The notes beneath the pieces are model-generated. The model was not told where the DNA came from and ran no database searches. It saw nothing but the letters and a program-made list of their open reading frames with translations. A DNA stretch of 7,954 bases from an uncultured Micrococcales bacterium (lineage in GTDB: Bacteria > Actinomycetota > Actinomycetes > S36-B12 > UBA10799). Position 1 is the first letter of the stretch; each line of letters starts with the position of its first letter. The position numbers were made by a program, and so were the translations under genes. The DNA is taken from positions 1 to 7,954 of the forward strand of contig CALFYG010000169.1 of the NCBI GenBank assembly GCA_937952095.1. Reading direction: 5' to 3'. This document shows positions 1 through 6,100 of this stretch, one piece after another.

Positions 1-33
1 CTCGTCAACGCGGCCACCGGGGACCCTCTGTGA
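1..33 (+). CDS. 3' end of an unidentified upstream gene (partial)
   Basis: Frame 1 is open from the window edge and reads LVNAATGDPL followed by TGA at 31-33. The stop overlaps the GTG start of the next gene in a GTGA arrangement, typical of co-translated operon genes, which is the main reason to call it real. Ten residues are too few to name a family. In mycobacteria the neighbour at this position is a RidA-type protein (recalled), but the visible tail does not clearly match one. The alternative is that the frame is open by chance. Confidence 0.45.
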   Translation, partial: LVNAATGDPL

Positions 34-863
34 CCGGTTTCGTCGCGATGCCCGGTGCCATGGGTCCCTGGACCGGGGGCGCCGTCGAGGGCGGTGTGTG
101 TGTCCTGGCAGGCAACCCCGGGCCCATGACGCTCGACGGCACGAACACGTGGCTCATCGACGTGGACGCCGACTCCGTGGTGCTCATCGACCCGGGTCCT
201 GACGACCACGCCCATCTGAGCGCGGTCCGTGCCGCCCTCGGGGACCGGTGGGTCCGCGACATCGTGCTGACCCATGGCCATGCCGACCACAGTGCCGGTG
301 CCAGCCTCTTCGCCGACGCCTTCGGCGCGCGGGTACGGGCGGTGGATCCGGCGCATCGGCTCGGGGGAGAGGGCCTGCCCGTGGGTGGGGTGATCGCGCA
401 CGGCGACACCGAGGTCCGGGTCGTCGCCACCCCGGGACACACGTCCGATTCGGTCACCTTGCACCTGCCGCGGCAGCGGGCACTGCTGACAGGTGACACC
501 ATCCTCGGCCGCGGAACCACGGTGGTGGCGTATCCGGACGGCCGGTTGGCCGACTATCTCGAGTCATTGCAGCGTTTGCTGGATCTTGTGACCAATGCCG
601 GTGCGACCGCGGTGTGGCCCGGGCATGGTCCGGTCCTCGATGATGCCTCCGCGGTGCTTGAGGCGTATCTGGACCACCGGCACGAGCGACTGCAGGAAGT
701 CGACCGGGTGGCGAAGGACCTCGATGTGGACCTCCCGATTGAGGAGGTCACCGCGCGCGTGGTCGAGACCGTCTACGCGGATGTGCCCCGCGTGCTGTGG
801 CCGGCAGCGGCGCTGAGCGTGCGGGCGCAGTTGGAGTACTTGGGCCGGAGTGATCGGTGGTGA
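30..863 (+). CDS. Metallo-beta-lactamase-fold hydrolase, LACTB2/Rv3677c-like
   Basis: A 277-residue soluble protein of the MBL superfamily. It has the family's N-terminal segment NPGPMTLDGTNTWLI (residues 29-43), the metal motif THGHADHS with His82, His84, Asp86 and His87, and further ligands at His137 (TPGH), Asp156 (TGDT) and His199 (WPGHGP), so the binuclear zinc site looks complete. The C-terminal part (about 205-277, ending SVRAQLEYLGRSDRW) resembles the helical/winged domain of LACTB2-like proteins. Relatives include human LACTB2, an endoribonuclease; bacterial members are mostly uncharacterised, so the substrate (RNA or a small ester/thioester) is unknown. The GTG start at 30 is preferred because GGGGA lies 6 nt upstream and it overlaps the upstream stop; ATG codons at 48 and 60 are alternatives. 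The gene runs convergently toward the GT87 gene. Confidence 0.92.
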   Translation: MTGFVAMPGAMGPWTGGAVEGGVCVLAGNPGPMTLDGTNTWLIDVDADSVVLIDPGPDDHAHLSAVRAALGDRWVRDIVLTHGHADHSAGASLFADAFGARVRAVDPAHRLGGEGLPVGGVIAHGDTEVRVVATPGHTSDSVTLHLPRQRALLTGDTILGRGTTVVAYPDGRLADYLESLQRLLDLVTNAGATAVWPGHGPVLDDASAVLEAYLDHRHERLQEVDRVAKDLDVDLPIEEVTARVVETVYADVPRVLWPAAALSVRAQLEYLGRSDRW

Positions 864-898
864 GGCGGGGGAGCCTGCTTCGGCTTGACGCTCAACTA

Positions 899-942
899 CT
901 GGCAGCCCATGTCGTTGTTGCTGGCAGCCCATGTCGTTGTTG
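899..942. repeat. Perfect 22-bp tandem duplication
   Basis: The unit at 899-920 (starts CTGGCAGCCC, ends GTCGTTGTTG) is repeated without change at 921-942. It lies in the convergent gap between the MBL hydrolase and the GT87 gene. The GTTGTTG end of the second copy is also the left arm of the following inverted repeat, so the duplication has added a spare arm next to that hairpin. Exact identity suggests a recent slippage or duplication event. No protein is supported here. Confidence 0.9.
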
Positions 943-988
943 CGAAAGTGCGCGACACGCCAGCGTGTCACTGCACCTTCGCAACAAC
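936..988. terminator. Large nested inverted repeat; possible bidirectional terminator or REP-like element
   Basis: The outer arms are GTTGTTGCGAAAGTGC at 936-951 and GCACCTTCGCAACAAC at 973-988; 15 of 16 positions pair. After a small internal loop (2 nt against 3 nt) an inner perfect stem forms between GACACGC (954-960) and GCGTGTC (963-969). The structure sits 72 nt after the MBL hydrolase stop. There is no T-tract on either strand, so an intrinsic terminator of the textbook type is not shown. A strong hairpin stopping convergent transcription or a repetitive palindromic element are both plausible. Confidence 0.55.
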
Positions 989-1010
989 CGGTGGTGTGCG
1001 AGGCCCGGCG

Positions 1011-1060
1011 ATGGTGACGTTGTTGTCGCCCCTCTGAGTCCGAGGCAACAACGTCACAAT
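1011..1060. terminator. Second inverted repeat, overlapping the GT87 stop codon
   Basis: GTGACGTTGTTG (1014-1025) pairs perfectly with CAACAACGTCAC (1046-1057). Two outer pairs (1011-1012 with 1059-1060) extend it past one mismatch, and a small inner CCTC/GAGG match lies in the 20-nt loop. The - strand GT87 gene stops at 1056-1054, inside the right arm, so its mRNA would end in this hairpin. There is no T-tract. The arms share the GTTGTTG/CAACAAC core with the neighbouring inverted repeat, which suggests a related repeat family rather than an isolated terminator. Confidence 0.55.
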
Positions 1061-2226
1061 CGGTCGGCGCGTTCGCCATCCCCGACCCGCGACCAGTACC
1101 ACCAGACACAGCCAACCCCCACCGCCAGGGTCAACCAGGTGAACGTATTGCCGAACAGGATCTGCTGCTCCTCGGGCTCGATGAGCCGCTGTGCGGTCTC
1201 TGAGGGCCGGACCACCCCGTAGAGAAGAGCCAGGGCCAGCAGCCCTGCAAGACCCTGCAGGAGGGGTACTGGCCGGTCGGGGAAGGCGGCCACGAGCAGC
1301 AGGGGCAGGATCAGGATCCAGTGGGCGGTCCAGCTGATCGGGGAGACCAGCAGGATGGTGGCCAGGACCAGCCCGTCGGTGAGGTGCGGGTAGTCCTCGT
1401 AGAGGTGGTGCGCCACCACCAGTACCCCCACAGTGACCACCCCGGCCAGGACGAGCCATGCGAGCTTGGCGCCGGAGGTGTCGCCGAGCAACCGTTGCAG
1501 CATGCCGTTGATGGACTGGTTGCTGATGTAGGCCACACCGACGCGATCGGACTCGAGGAACGTGCCGGTCCAGTAGATCCAGGACGCCTTCGGGAAGATG
1601 ACCCACGCGATCGCGTTGCAGACGACGAACGTGCCGAGCGTCCACAGCGCCGGCTTCACCCGTCGGGTCACCAGGAAGTACACGACCAGCAGCAGCGGGG
1701 TCAGCTTGACCGCCGCGGCGATCCCGGTCAGCACACCCTGTGGAAGGCGACCCGTGCGATGGCTGAGGTCCAGCGCGAGGAACATCGCGAGCACGATGTT
1801 GACCTGGCCGAAGTTGATCCCCGATTCCGTGGGCTCCATGGCGAGGGTGAATGCGATCGTCACCGTGGCCACCGTCGCCGTGTGGAAGCGGCGTGCCGCG
1901 AAGTTCTCGACACAGATGAGCGCGTAGGCGATCACGGCCGCCAGGGTGATGGCGGTCCACACCACTTGCGCCGTCACCTCGGAGAGCAGGGCGAGCGGCG
2001 TGAGGAAGAGGATCGCGAACGGGGGATACAGGTAGGGCAGGCCGACGTCGGTGTACCGCAGCCCGTACAGGTCGCCGCCGCTCCACGCCACCTCGGCGGC
2101 GTCCCGGTACACGTCGAGGTCGAGCAGGTAGGCGCCGCTGGCCTTGACGAGGTAGTGCACGCACAGCGCGACGGAGACCCCGATCGCGACCCATGCGACC
2201 GCACCGAGGCCGCGACGTTCGAACAC
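1054..2226 (-). CDS. GT87 (DUF2029) polytopic membrane glycosyltransferase
   Basis: A 390-residue, strongly hydrophobic protein with roughly 9-11 likely membrane segments. Family landmarks in order are DLDVYR (36-41) after the first membrane helix, carrying acidic residues of the kind thought to be catalytic in the GT-C fold, then GGDLYG (50-55), YLYPPFAILF (65-74), GQVNIVLA (140-147), AVKLTPLLL (172-180) with the following TRR, NQSINGMLQRL (236-246), and SPISWTAHW (295-303). These match GT87 enzymes such as mycobacterial PimE, which transfer mannose from polyprenol-phosphate-mannose on the outer face of the membrane to lipid or polysaccharide acceptors. The acceptor here cannot be told. The GTG start at 2226 lies 4 nt after the crp stop; GAGG is very close to the start, so translational coupling to crp is likely. 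It is the last gene of the rsiG-crp-GT87 run. Confidence 0.88.
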   Translation of the reverse strand: MFERRGLGAVAWVAIGVSVALCVHYLVKASGAYLLDLDVYRDAAEVAWSGGDLYGLRYTDVGLPYLYPPFAILFLTPLALLSEVTAQVVWTAITLAAVIAYALICVENFAARRFHTATVATVTIAFTLAMEPTESGINFGQVNIVLAMFLALDLSHRTGRLPQGVLTGIAAAVKLTPLLLVVYFLVTRRVKPALWTLGTFVVCNAIAWVIFPKASWIYWTGTFLESDRVGVAYISNQSINGMLQRLLGDTSGAKLAWLVLAGVVTVGVLVVAHHLYEDYPHLTDGLVLATILLVSPISWTAHWILILPLLLVAAFPDRPVPLLQGLAGLLALALLYGVVRPSETAQRLIEPEEQQILFGNTFTWLTLAVGVGCVWWYWSRVGDGERADRL

Positions 2227-2230
2227 GTCC

Positions 2231-2905
2231 TCAGCGTGCGCGTCGTTGCAGCCGGTCGATGTCCAGCAGTACGACCGACCGTGACTCGAGGCGGATCCAG
2301 CCGCGACTGGCGAAATCCGCCAGGGCCTTGTTCACCGTCTCGCGGGACGCCCCCACCAACTGGGCGAGTTCCTCTTGCGTCATGTCGTGTGTGACATGCA
2401 GGCCATCGGGCATCTGGCGGCCGAACTTCTCCCCGAGTTCCAACAGGATCTTCGCGATGCGTCCGGGCACGTCGGAGAAGACCAGGTCAGCCATCGCTTC
2501 GTTGGTCCGGCGCAGACGTTGTGCCAATGCCTGCAACAGGGCCTCGGCCACCTCCGGGCGTCCGGTCAGCCAGGGCCGCAGCGCGGAATGGCCCAACGCG
2601 ATCAGCGTGGCGTCGGTCAGGGCCGTCGCGGTCGCTGTGCGGGGTCCGGGGTCGAACAGCGACAACTCGCCGAGCAGCTCGCCGGGTCCGAGGATGGCCA
2701 GCAGGCTCTCCCGGCCGTCCGAGGCGGTGTGGCCGAGTTTGACCTTCCCCTCGGTGATCACGAACATGCGGTCGCCCGGTTCCCCTTCGAGGAACAGATC
2801 CTGTCCCTTCGACAGACGAACCTCGACCGTCGACGCCTGGAGGGCGGCGGCGGCTTCATCATCGAGAGCGGCGAAGAGCGGGGCTTGGCGCAAGACGTCA
2901 TCCAC
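2231..2905 (-). CDS. crp: Crp/Fnr-family cAMP receptor regulator
   Basis: A 224-residue transcription factor, the same length as M. tuberculosis Crp (Rv3676) and aligning with it nearly end to end from memory. The N-terminal cyclic-nucleotide domain (about 1-115) has the phosphate-binding cassette GELSLFDPGPRT (79-90) with Glu80, Arg89 and Thr90. The dimer helix (about 116-145) carries RLRRTNEAMADL with Thr134 and Asn135 at the positions that contact the cAMP base in the mycobacterial protein. The C-terminal winged helix has the recognition region TQEELAQLVGASRETVNKAL (176-195), with Arg188 and Glu189 as DNA-reading residues. cAMP binding is therefore well supported. The start is GTG at 2905 with GAGG just upstream; an overlapping ATG at 2901 is out of frame. 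It lies 51 nt after rsiG and 4 nt before the GT87 gene. No clear TGTGA-N6-TCACA operator was found in the flanking intergenic DNA. Confidence 0.96.
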   Translation of the reverse strand: MDDVLRQAPLFAALDDEAAAALQASTVEVRLSKGQDLFLEGEPGDRMFVITEGKVKLGHTASDGRESLLAILGPGELLGELSLFDPGPRTATATALTDATLIALGHSALRPWLTGRPEVAEALLQALAQRLRRTNEAMADLVFSDVPGRIAKILLELGEKFGRQMPDGLHVTHDMTQEELAQLVGASRETVNKALADFASRGWIRLESRSVVLLDIDRLQRRAR

Positions 2906-2956
2906 GTACCTCAGTCTGGCGCAGAAATCTCCGGTCTCGCGCGTCGTTGCGTGACC

Positions 2957-3430
2957 TTACTGCCCGCGGCGCGGCAGCGCGGTGAGTGCTAATGCCGGAT
3001 TTGTCCGGTATCTGGCGATCAGTTCCGCGGTCACAGCGTCGATCTGCTTGTGAAGTGCCCGGCGGTTGGTCGACAGTGCACCTTCCATTGCTTGCAGCAT
3101 GTCGATGTATGCCGTGCGCTGGTCCTCATCGTTCAGGTCGACCACGCGACTCCACAGTGACTGTGCCTCCGGCATCGAGGTGTCGATGTCCGCCGGGTGC
3201 AGTCCGAGGGCCTGCCACCGCCGCGGGGCACTGTTCGCGTCCTGCAGCACATTGCGCAGATCCTGGGTGTCGACGTGGTCCACATCGTTGAGCATGTCGA
3301 GACGGGCCTGGAACAGACGCCGCCAGTACGACACGCGACTCTCCTCGTCGGTGAGGTGCTGGCGCAGGATCCGCAGGTCGTCCAGCGACAGGTCGCTGAG
3401 CAGAACCTGGGCGTCTGCGTATGTGGTCAT
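2957..3430 (-). CDS. rsiG: RsiG-family c-di-GMP-binding anti-sigma factor (twin motif, second motif variant)
   Basis: A 157-residue soluble, mostly helical protein. Residues 30-45 match the RsiG c-di-GMP signature E(X)3S(X)2R(X)3Q(X)3D exactly: Glu30, Ser34, Arg37, Gln41, Asp45. Residues 116-131 carry a second copy, Glu116, Ser120, Arg123, His127, Asp131, in which His (codon CAC) replaces Gln. The two motif helices are joined by a 70-residue linker. In Streptomyces, RsiG holds the sigma factor WhiG when two c-di-GMP molecules sit across its antiparallel coiled coil; homologues are often annotated as aerial mycelium formation proteins. The sigma partner is not in this window. The ATG start at 3430 has AGGA 4 nt upstream. 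It is the first gene of the operon with crp and GT87, divergent from nth. Family membership rests on both motifs and the typical ending ELIARYR; anti-sigma activity is inferred. Confidence 0.85.
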   Translation of the reverse strand: MTTYADAQVLLSDLSLDDLRILRQHLTDEESRVSYWRRLFQARLDMLNDVDHVDTQDLRNVLQDANSAPRRWQALGLHPADIDTSMPEAQSLWSRVVDLNDEDQRTAYIDMLQAMEGALSTNRRALHKQIDAVTAELIARYRTNPALALTALPRRGQ

Positions 3431-3437
3431 GGCTTCC

Positions 3438-3450
3438 TATCGGTTCGATA
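3438..3450. promoter_or_regulatory. Short palindrome TATCG-N3-CGATA beside the rsiG ribosome-binding site
   Basis: A perfect 5-bp dyad with a 3-bp spacer (TATCGGTTCGATA) lies 7 nt upstream of the rsiG ATG and touches its AGGA ribosome-binding site (3435-3438). Its position would suit an operator or a small leader hairpin that modulates rsiG translation. It is short and could be chance; no second copy was seen in the window. Confidence 0.25.
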
Positions 3451-3493
3451 ACGGAATTGCCTTACCCCCCGATCGAGTGGTTGACCCCCTTAG

Positions 3494-3547
3494 GTGACCC
3501 CCGGATGGGTGGTGCACGGCCCCGGAGATCACCCGGGGGCGGGTCAC
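3494..3547. promoter_or_regulatory. Nested dyad symmetry in the rsiG/nth divergent region
   Basis: Outer arms GTGACCC (3494-3500) and GGGTCAC (3541-3547) are perfect inverted copies. Inside them CCCCGG (3520-3525) pairs with CCGGGG (3533-3538) around a 7-nt loop. The element fills the middle of the 141-bp region between the divergent starts of rsiG and nth. It could be a regulator site or an RNA hairpin in a longer nth leader. The outer half-sites are too far apart for a Crp operator. GC-rich DNA makes chance dyads likely, so this is tentative. Confidence 0.3.
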
Positions 3548-3559
3548 AGCGTGTCCACG

Positions 3560-3571
3560 TACCCTGGAGCG
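3560..3571 (+). promoter_or_regulatory. Candidate leaderless -10 element (TACCCT) for nth
   Basis: TACCCT at 3560-3565 fits the actinobacterial -10 pattern TANNNT and ends 6 nt before the ATG at 3572, the spacing expected when transcription begins at the A of the start codon. The GGAG at 3566-3569 is only 2 nt from the ATG, too close for a good ribosome-binding site. No convincing -35 hexamer was found. The identical hexamer and spacing occur before the holin-like gene. Confidence 0.4.
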
Positions 3572-4264
3572 ATGGAACAACGCCCGCCGGTCGCGCTCGT
3601 CCGCCGAGCGCGCGCGGTGGACCGCATCCTGCAGACGACCTACCCGGACGCGCACTGCGAGCTCGACTTCCAGAACCCGTACGAACTGCTCGTGGCAACC
3701 ATCCTCAGCGCCCAATGCACCGATCAGCGGGTCAACCAGGTGACCCCCGCGTTGTTCGCGAAGTACCCCGACCCGGCCGCCCTGGCCGCCGCCGACCGGC
3801 AGGAACTCGAGGAGATCATCCGTCCCACCGGCTTCTTCCGGAACAAGGCCACGTCGCTGCAGTCGATGGCGGCAACCGTGTGTCAGAAGCACGCCGGCCA
3901 GATCCCCCGGCCCATGTCCGCATTGGTGAAGCTGCCTGGTGTGGGGCGCAAGACCGCCCACGTGGTGAGGGGCAACGCCTTCGACCAACCCGGGTTCACC
4001 GTCGACACCCACGTGCAGCGACTGTCACATCGCCTGGGCTGGACGCAGGAGACCGACCCGGTCCGCATCGAGTACGCACTCGATGCGCTGTTCCCGCGCA
4101 AGGACCGGACGATGGTCTCGCACCGACTGATTTTCCACGGCCGCCGCTGCTGTTTCGCGCGCAAGCCCGCCTGCGCAGCCTGCCCGGTGGCCAGACTGTG
4201 CCCCTCCCGCGACATCGGGGAACAGGACCCGGTACGCGCCGAGCAGATGATCAAGCGGCCATGA
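3572..4264 (+). CDS. nth: Endonuclease III (DNA glycosylase/AP lyase)
   Basis: A 230-residue base-excision-repair enzyme that removes oxidised pyrimidines and cuts at the abasic site. The helix-hairpin-helix LPGVGRKTA (121-129) carries the catalytic Lys127; the catalytic Asp145 sits in VDTHVQRL (144-151). The C-terminus has the full 4Fe-4S cluster ligand set Cys194-X6-Cys201-X2-Cys204-X5-Cys210, with an extra Cys193 beside the first ligand. Length is normal for the family. The frame is open back to 3494, but the ATG at 3572 is preferred because homology begins just after it and the upstream codons look like intergenic DNA. Its stop overlaps the next gene's start (ATGA at 4261-4264), so it heads an nth-NUDIX-marP unit. 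In mycobacteria a TlpA-like thioredoxin gene lies between nth and the NUDIX gene (recalled); none is present here. Confidence 0.96.
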   Translation: MEQRPPVALVRRARAVDRILQTTYPDAHCELDFQNPYELLVATILSAQCTDQRVNQVTPALFAKYPDPAALAAADRQELEEIIRPTGFFRNKATSLQSMAATVCQKHAGQIPRPMSALVKLPGVGRKTAHVVRGNAFDQPGFTVDTHVQRLSHRLGWTQETDPVRIEYALDALFPRKDRTMVSHRLIFHGRRCCFARKPACAACPVARLCPSRDIGEQDPVRAEQMIKRP

Positions 4265-4887
4265 GCGTTCCGGCCTGGCTGCAGCCGTTGATCGCGGCGA
4301 CCGCGGATCTGTCGGGGGAGGCCCTCACGCGGTTCGCGCCGCCCGATGACGGTGGACGGCGGTCAGCGGTGCTGATCCTGTTCGGCGAGGACGACCATGG
4401 GCCGGACATCCTGCTGATCCAGCGGGCCTCAGACATGCGCTCACACGCCGGTCAACCGGCGTTCCCGGGCGGAGCGGAGGACGACGAGGAGGGGGCGGTG
4501 GCAGCTGCTCTGCGGGAGGGTCAGGAGGAGACCGGCCTGGACCCGCTGGGTGTCGAGGTGATCCACACCCTGCCGGACGTCTGGCTCCCGCCGAGCGGCT
4601 TCGTGGTCACCCCGGTCCTGGCGTGGTGGGATAAGCCGTCGCCGGTCAGCGCGATGGACCCCGCGGAGGTCTCCGAGGTCCACCGTGTCCCGCTGGCGGA
4701 ACTGACCGATCCGGACAACCGTGTGAGCGTGCGCCACCCCAGTGGCTACATCGGGCCCGGCTTCACCGTCCGCGGAATGCTGGTGTGGGGGTTCACCGCC
4801 CTGTTGCTGGACCGGATCCTTGCTCTGGCCGGCTGGGAGCGCCCCTGGGACACCGGACGTATCGTGGATATCGGATGGACAGGTTGA
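4261..4887 (+). CDS. NUDIX hydrolase, CoA-pyrophosphatase type (NudL/Rv3672c-like)
   Basis: A 208-residue NUDIX enzyme. The CoA-pyrophosphatase signature is clear: ILLIQRASDMRSHAGQPAFP (50-69) followed by GG and the NUDIX box from Gly71 with Glu77, Arg85, Glu86, Glu89, Glu90 and Gly92. Family members split CoA or acyl-CoA into a phosphopantetheine product and 3',5'-ADP; other NUDIX substrates remain possible. The metal-binding glutamates are intact. In the box, the usually hydrophobic third position of REUxEE is Gly87, a mild departure. The start ATG at 4261 overlaps the nth stop by four bases, giving translational coupling; the same frame is open back through nth, but that part is an out-of-frame shadow. 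A later hydrophobic helix (about 172-190) is normal for the fold. marP follows after 25 nt. Confidence 0.9.
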   Translation: MSVPAWLQPLIAATADLSGEALTRFAPPDDGGRRSAVLILFGEDDHGPDILLIQRASDMRSHAGQPAFPGGAEDDEEGAVAAALREGQEETGLDPLGVEVIHTLPDVWLPPSGFVVTPVLAWWDKPSPVSAMDPAEVSEVHRVPLAELTDPDNRVSVRHPSGYIGPGFTVRGMLVWGFTALLLDRILALAGWERPWDTGRIVDIGWTG

Positions 4888-4912
4888 TCATTGCTCGCGG
4901 ACGGCGCCACTG

Positions 4913-6100
4913 ATGGGCGTCGTCGATTTCATCGTGCTCGGAATGCTTGCTCTGATCGCCTTGATCGGGTGGCATCAGGGTCTGGTCCGCAGCGTCCTGT
5001 CCGTGGTGGGCACCATCGGCGGCGGACTGCTCGCGGCGGCATCGCTGCCATGGGTCCTCGATCAGGTGGGTGCCCTCGGCCCGACCGCCGCACTGATCAG
5101 CGTGGGCGTGATCCTGCTCGGCGTGGGCATCGGCAATGCGGTGGTCGTCACCCTCGGCCGGCCGCTGTGGATGGCCATGCAGGCCGGCCCGGCGCGCGTG
5201 CTGGATGCGTCTGCTGGCGCGTTGGTCAGTGTCGTGGCCGGTCTGATCGTGATGTGGATGCTCGCCGCAACCGTGGCGGCCCTGCCCTCGAAGACCTTGT
5301 CGTCAGCGGTGCGCTCGTCGACGCTGTTGCAGCAGGTCGAGCGACTCGTCCCCGCGCAGGCCACGGACCTCGCCTACTCGATGCGGGAGTTCCTCGACCA
5401 GGTGAACCTCCCCGAGGTCTTCTTCGGCCTCGAAGGACTGCCGGGCAACAAGGTGCCACCACCGCCCAAGAACATCTCCCAGGCGGCTGTGACTGCCAGC
5501 CAGTCGGTGGTCCGGGTGTCGGGACCGACGCCGGAATGCGGGCAGGGATCCACAGGCTCCGGGTTCGTGTACGCCGTCGACCACATCGCCACCAACGCCC
5601 ACGTCGTCGCCGGGATGTCGCAGGTGCGGGTGGTGGCCTCGGACGGCCGGTCGTGGGGTGCCGATGTCGTGCTGTTCGACGCCGACCTCGACCTCGCAGT
5701 GCTCTTCGTGCCCGGCTTGGGCCTGACGCCACTGGACCCGGCGCGGGATGTGGAGGACGGCGACGCCGCCGTCATCGCGGGCTATCCGGGCGGTGGTCCG
5801 CTGGACCTGCGCAGCGCCCGCGTGGTCACTCGCACATCGGAGAGCCCGGTGTTCTCCGACAACATCTACGGCGACCCGACGAAGCCCCGGGAGATCTACG
5901 TGGTGCGCGGGCGGGTGATCCCGGGCAACTCCGGTGGCCCGCTGCTCACGCGTGACGGTCGCTACGCGGGGGTGGTGTTCGCCAGTTCCCAGCAGTACCA
6001 GCGCACCGGATTCGCGCTGACGGCCAAAGCCGTGGGGCAGGCGCTGCGCAGCGTCGCCGACAGCACCGTGCCGGTGGCCACGGGGTCCTGCTCGCGCTGA
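4913..6100 (+). CDS. marP: MarP-type membrane-anchored periplasmic serine protease
   Basis: A 395-residue protein with an N-terminal CvpA/colicin-V-production-like membrane domain of four likely helices (about 5-25, 29-50, 58-82, 103-123), a linker, then a chymotrypsin-fold protease domain (about 190-390). The catalytic triad is visible: His230 in TNAHVV, Asp260 in DLDLAVL, Ser340 in GNSGGPL. Cys209 and Cys393 sit where mycobacterial MarP (Rv3671c) has its activity-controlling disulfide (Cys214 and Cys395). In M. tuberculosis MarP maintains cytoplasmic pH in acid and cleaves the peptidoglycan hydrolase RipA; the substrate here is unknown. The ATG at 4913 is chosen because the membrane domain begins there; the frame is open back to 4742 inside the NUDIX gene. 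The ribosome-binding site is weak. It ends 10 nt from the convergent alpha/beta hydrolase. Confidence 0.94.
   Translation: MGVVDFIVLGMLALIALIGWHQGLVRSVLSVVGTIGGGLLAAASLPWVLDQVGALGPTAALISVGVILLGVGIGNAVVVTLGRPLWMAMQAGPARVLDASAGALVSVVAGLIVMWMLAATVAALPSKTLSSAVRSSTLLQQVERLVPAQATDLAYSMREFLDQVNLPEVFFGLEGLPGNKVPPPPKNISQAAVTASQSVVRVSGPTPECGQGSTGSGFVYAVDHIATNAHVVAGMSQVRVVASDGRSWGADVVLFDADLDLAVLFVPGLGLTPLDPARDVEDGDAAVIAGYPGGGPLDLRSARVVTRTSESPVFSDNIYGDPTKPREIYVVRGRVIPGNSGGPLLTRDGRYAGVVFASSQQYQRTGFALTAKAVGQALRSVADSTVPVATGSCSR

Noticed and set aside
564..1115. - strand open frame across the intergenic repeats and the MBL 3' end
   Set aside because: It reads through hairpins and tandem repeats and is antisense to a well-supported gene; the translation shows no domain.
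968..2194. Second - strand frame overlapping GT87
   Set aside because: Low-complexity Arg/Pro/Gly-rich translation, no membrane segments or motifs; a frame shadow of the GT87 gene.
1321..2394. Long + strand open frame antisense to GT87 and the crp 3' end
   Set aside because: Its product is Arg/Gly/Glu-rich with no recognisable domain, while the - strand genes have clear family motifs.
2382..2400. TGTGTGACATGCA resembling a Crp half-site
   Set aside because: It lies inside the crp coding sequence and lacks the TCACA partner at the required spacing.
3481..3510. TTGACC as a -35 box for nth
   Set aside because: No acceptable -10 hexamer occurs 16-18 nt downstream, and it does not pair with the TACCCT at 3560.
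3421..4260. Long + strand open frame running into the NUDIX gene
   Set aside because: It is out of frame with nth, whose catalytic and iron-sulfur motifs are intact across the same DNA. High GC content keeps the extra frame open; only the part from 4261 is coding.
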